The position numbers and the translations under genes were made by a program. Under the pieces are notes generated by a model that had not been told where the DNA came from, did no database searches, and worked only from the letters and a program-made list of their open reading frames with translations. From assembly GCA_964019335.1 (NCBI GenBank), contig OZ025702.1, positions 290,001-354,000 of the forward strand: a stretch of DNA of 64,000 nt, written 5' to 3'. This document shows positions 62,830 through 64,000 of the stretch, piece after piece. Positions within the stretch are counted from its first letter, which is position 1, and each line of letters opens with the position of its first letter. The DNA is from Diplonema japonicum. Its lineage: Eukaryota > Euglenozoa > Diplonemea > Diplonemida > Diplonemidae.

Positions 62830-63557
62830 AAATTACTTCACGCACTGGGGGGCCCATTACTTCACGCTAAATCTCATTACTTCACGGTGAAATAATGGCC
62901 TGTTTTCCGTGAAGTAATAGGGGGTTTCCGTTAAATAATATGCCTCGGTAGGCCAATTTTTGCCTCGGTTCGGTTCCCAGTGGGGCTACTTTTTCCTCTC
63001 AGTTTGCTAATTTCCCCCAGGTTCAGTTCAATTGGCCAACTTTTGCCTCGGCTCAGTTCCAAGTTGGACTACTTTTTCCTCCCAATTTGCCCACTTTTGG
63101 CTAGACCTTGTTCCCAGTTTCTGTGGGTAACTCTTCTGTGGGTAAGGGTAACTTAGTCAGCTTACCCAAGCACCCCAAAAGACTTCAAAATACCGAAGCA
63201 GCAGAAAAAAAGGAGCCAGCGGCCGCGCTAGGTATGGGAAGGCCTGATTAGAGATGGTGACAGTGGCAATGCCAGCGACAGCGGCAGCTCTTAGTCAACA
63301 AAAGGAGGAAAAACAACTTGTATTGTAACCTTTGTAACCCCTCTCTTGTTGTACCCCTTGTCACCCTGTTGTGCCCCTCGTGGTGAAGTAATTTCAGAGT
63401 GTCGTGAAATAAAACCACTTACCTACCGCCAAGTAATGCTTTACCGACCTCTCGGTTCCGCATTTTACCATCTCGGGCCCTGCGGGCCCTCGACGGTAAA
63501 ATGCGGAACCTCGAGGTAACGGTAAAGTCATTACTTGTTGGCAGTAAATAGCTATTT
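62830..63557 (-). mobile_element. Foldback/MITE-like element, copy 2 (inverted relative to copy 1)
   Basis: Read on the minus strand it opens with AAATAGCTATTT (63546-63557), then a 115-nt hairpin (63428-63542) with a GGGCCC-GCA-GGGCCC tip, then GTTTTATTTCAC, and ends with clustered 11-mers and a GGCCCC edge (62847), the same order as copy 1. The 11-mers here are mostly CATTACTTCAC/GTGAAGTAATG, where copy 1 has CATTATTTAAC/GTTAAATAATG. It carries about 240 bp of extra internal sequence, including a partial direct repeat (62948-63010 and 63043-63100, TTTTGCCTCGG...CTACTTTTTCCTC). Confidence 0.75.
63428..63542. repeat. Long hairpin of foldback copy 2
   Basis: Arms GCCAAGTAATG...CCGCATTTTACC and GGTAAAATGCGG...CATTACTTGTTGGC enclose GGGCCC-TGC-GGGCCC. 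Arm sequence differs strongly from copy 1 although the fold and tip are conserved, so compensatory change maintained the pairing. Confidence 0.75.
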
Positions 63558-64000
63558 CTTTGTTTCTGTCTGGGGGTTTTTTTGTTTTTGTTTAAAAAGA
63601 AAAAAAAAAAGCTTATTCAGTTAGGGATGGGCTTTGTTTGATATTTCTTTTCTCCCTTCCCCTTCCCCTTCCCCTCTTTCTTCTTCTTTTAAAATTTGCT
63701 CCAAAAAAAGTATCGCTTCGCAATGGAAGAAAAAAAAAAAGAAAAGAGAGAGAGAGGGGGGGGATAACGTTCCTTTTTTTTAAGTCTGCCTGCCCTTTTT
63801 TTTAATATATTTTCCCCCCTCGTTTTCTTAATTCTTCTGCCGATTATAGACCCTGGGATATAGGCCCAATGGGAAGCGGGCTGTATTGCCCATTTCTCCG
63901 CGGTGGGCTTTATTACCGAATTCCTTGTTCTTTGCACTCACAGCCACTGCTATGACTCTTTTCCTCTGCTCTCTAGCAAGGTCACTGATGTAAATCGAGA
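63558..64000. other. Right-edge spacer
   Basis: A/T runs, a GA-rich stretch (63740-63765) and, from about 63830, balanced-composition sequence that may belong to a gene continuing beyond the window. No frame can be supported. Confidence 0.35.

Noticed and set aside
1-64000. CRISPR arrays, bacterial operons or a prokaryotic contaminant
   Set aside because: No spaced direct repeats, no Shine-Dalgarno-led operons, and GT-AG introns in conserved eukaryotic genes throughout.

Overview
The window is a piece of nuclear genome from a unicellular eukaryote. It encodes NMD3, CDC5/CEF1, PRP18, SAR1, the SRP receptor alpha subunit, a myosin heavy chain and a mitochondrial-type 2-Cys peroxiredoxin. Genes carry short introns (about 36-64 bp, mostly GTATG...YAG). 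Every protein gene that could be supported, and all three retroelements, lie on the + strand. Most first ATGs follow a pyrimidine tract and an AG, often with an A-rich leader. One-directional gene arrays, acceptor-like sites upstream of ATGs and ingi-like RT/RNase H retroelements suggest a euglenozoan (diplonemid-like) genome with polycistronic transcription and spliced-leader trans-splicing. That is inference: no spliced-leader RNA gene was seen.

Layout. 1-1.0 kb: a small hypothetical gene and a foldback element. 1.0-6.3 kb: an enoyl-CoA hydratase-like protein, two tandem secreted PEBP proteins, an ARM-like protein and a beta-helix protein. 6.46-19.84 kb: NMD3, whose third intron is 11.7 kb long and holds two identical tRNA-Lys(CUU) genes, a tRNA-Sec gene and three non-LTR retroelement copies; two retroelement tails end 12-15 bp upstream of a tRNA gene. 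20.2-22.7 kb: a type II membrane glycosyltransferase-like protein and a hypothetical protein. 22.7-27.4 kb: a gene desert full of long homopolymers. 27.4-32.2 kb: an unknown protein, CDC5 and a hypothetical protein. 33.1-34.8 kb: a decayed transposase-like relic and a divergent tRNA-Lys pair.

34.8-45.6 kb: a short-chain dehydrogenase, SAR1, an M1 aminopeptidase, a P/Q-rich coiled-coil protein, a 132-residue protein resembling a two-helix K+-channel pore, PRP18 (with an antisense tRNA-Asp in its last intron) and SRP receptor alpha. 46.2-62.8 kb: an ankyrin/CaaX protein, myosin, a PH-like protein, an EF-hand/coiled-coil protein, several hypothetical proteins, a MYND-finger protein and peroxiredoxin. 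62.8-63.56 kb: a second copy of the foldback element, inverted relative to the first.

Functionally this is a housekeeping block (60S export, splicing, secretory targeting, COPII, cytoskeleton, redox) in which introns act as landing places for Pol III genes and mobile DNA. The strongest new signals are retroelement tails abutting tRNA genes inside the NMD3 intron, the foldback element family with copy-specific internal 11-mers, a dispersed ~65-bp repeat in gene-upstream regions, tRNA-Lys with C33, and the channel-like mini-protein without a GYG filter.
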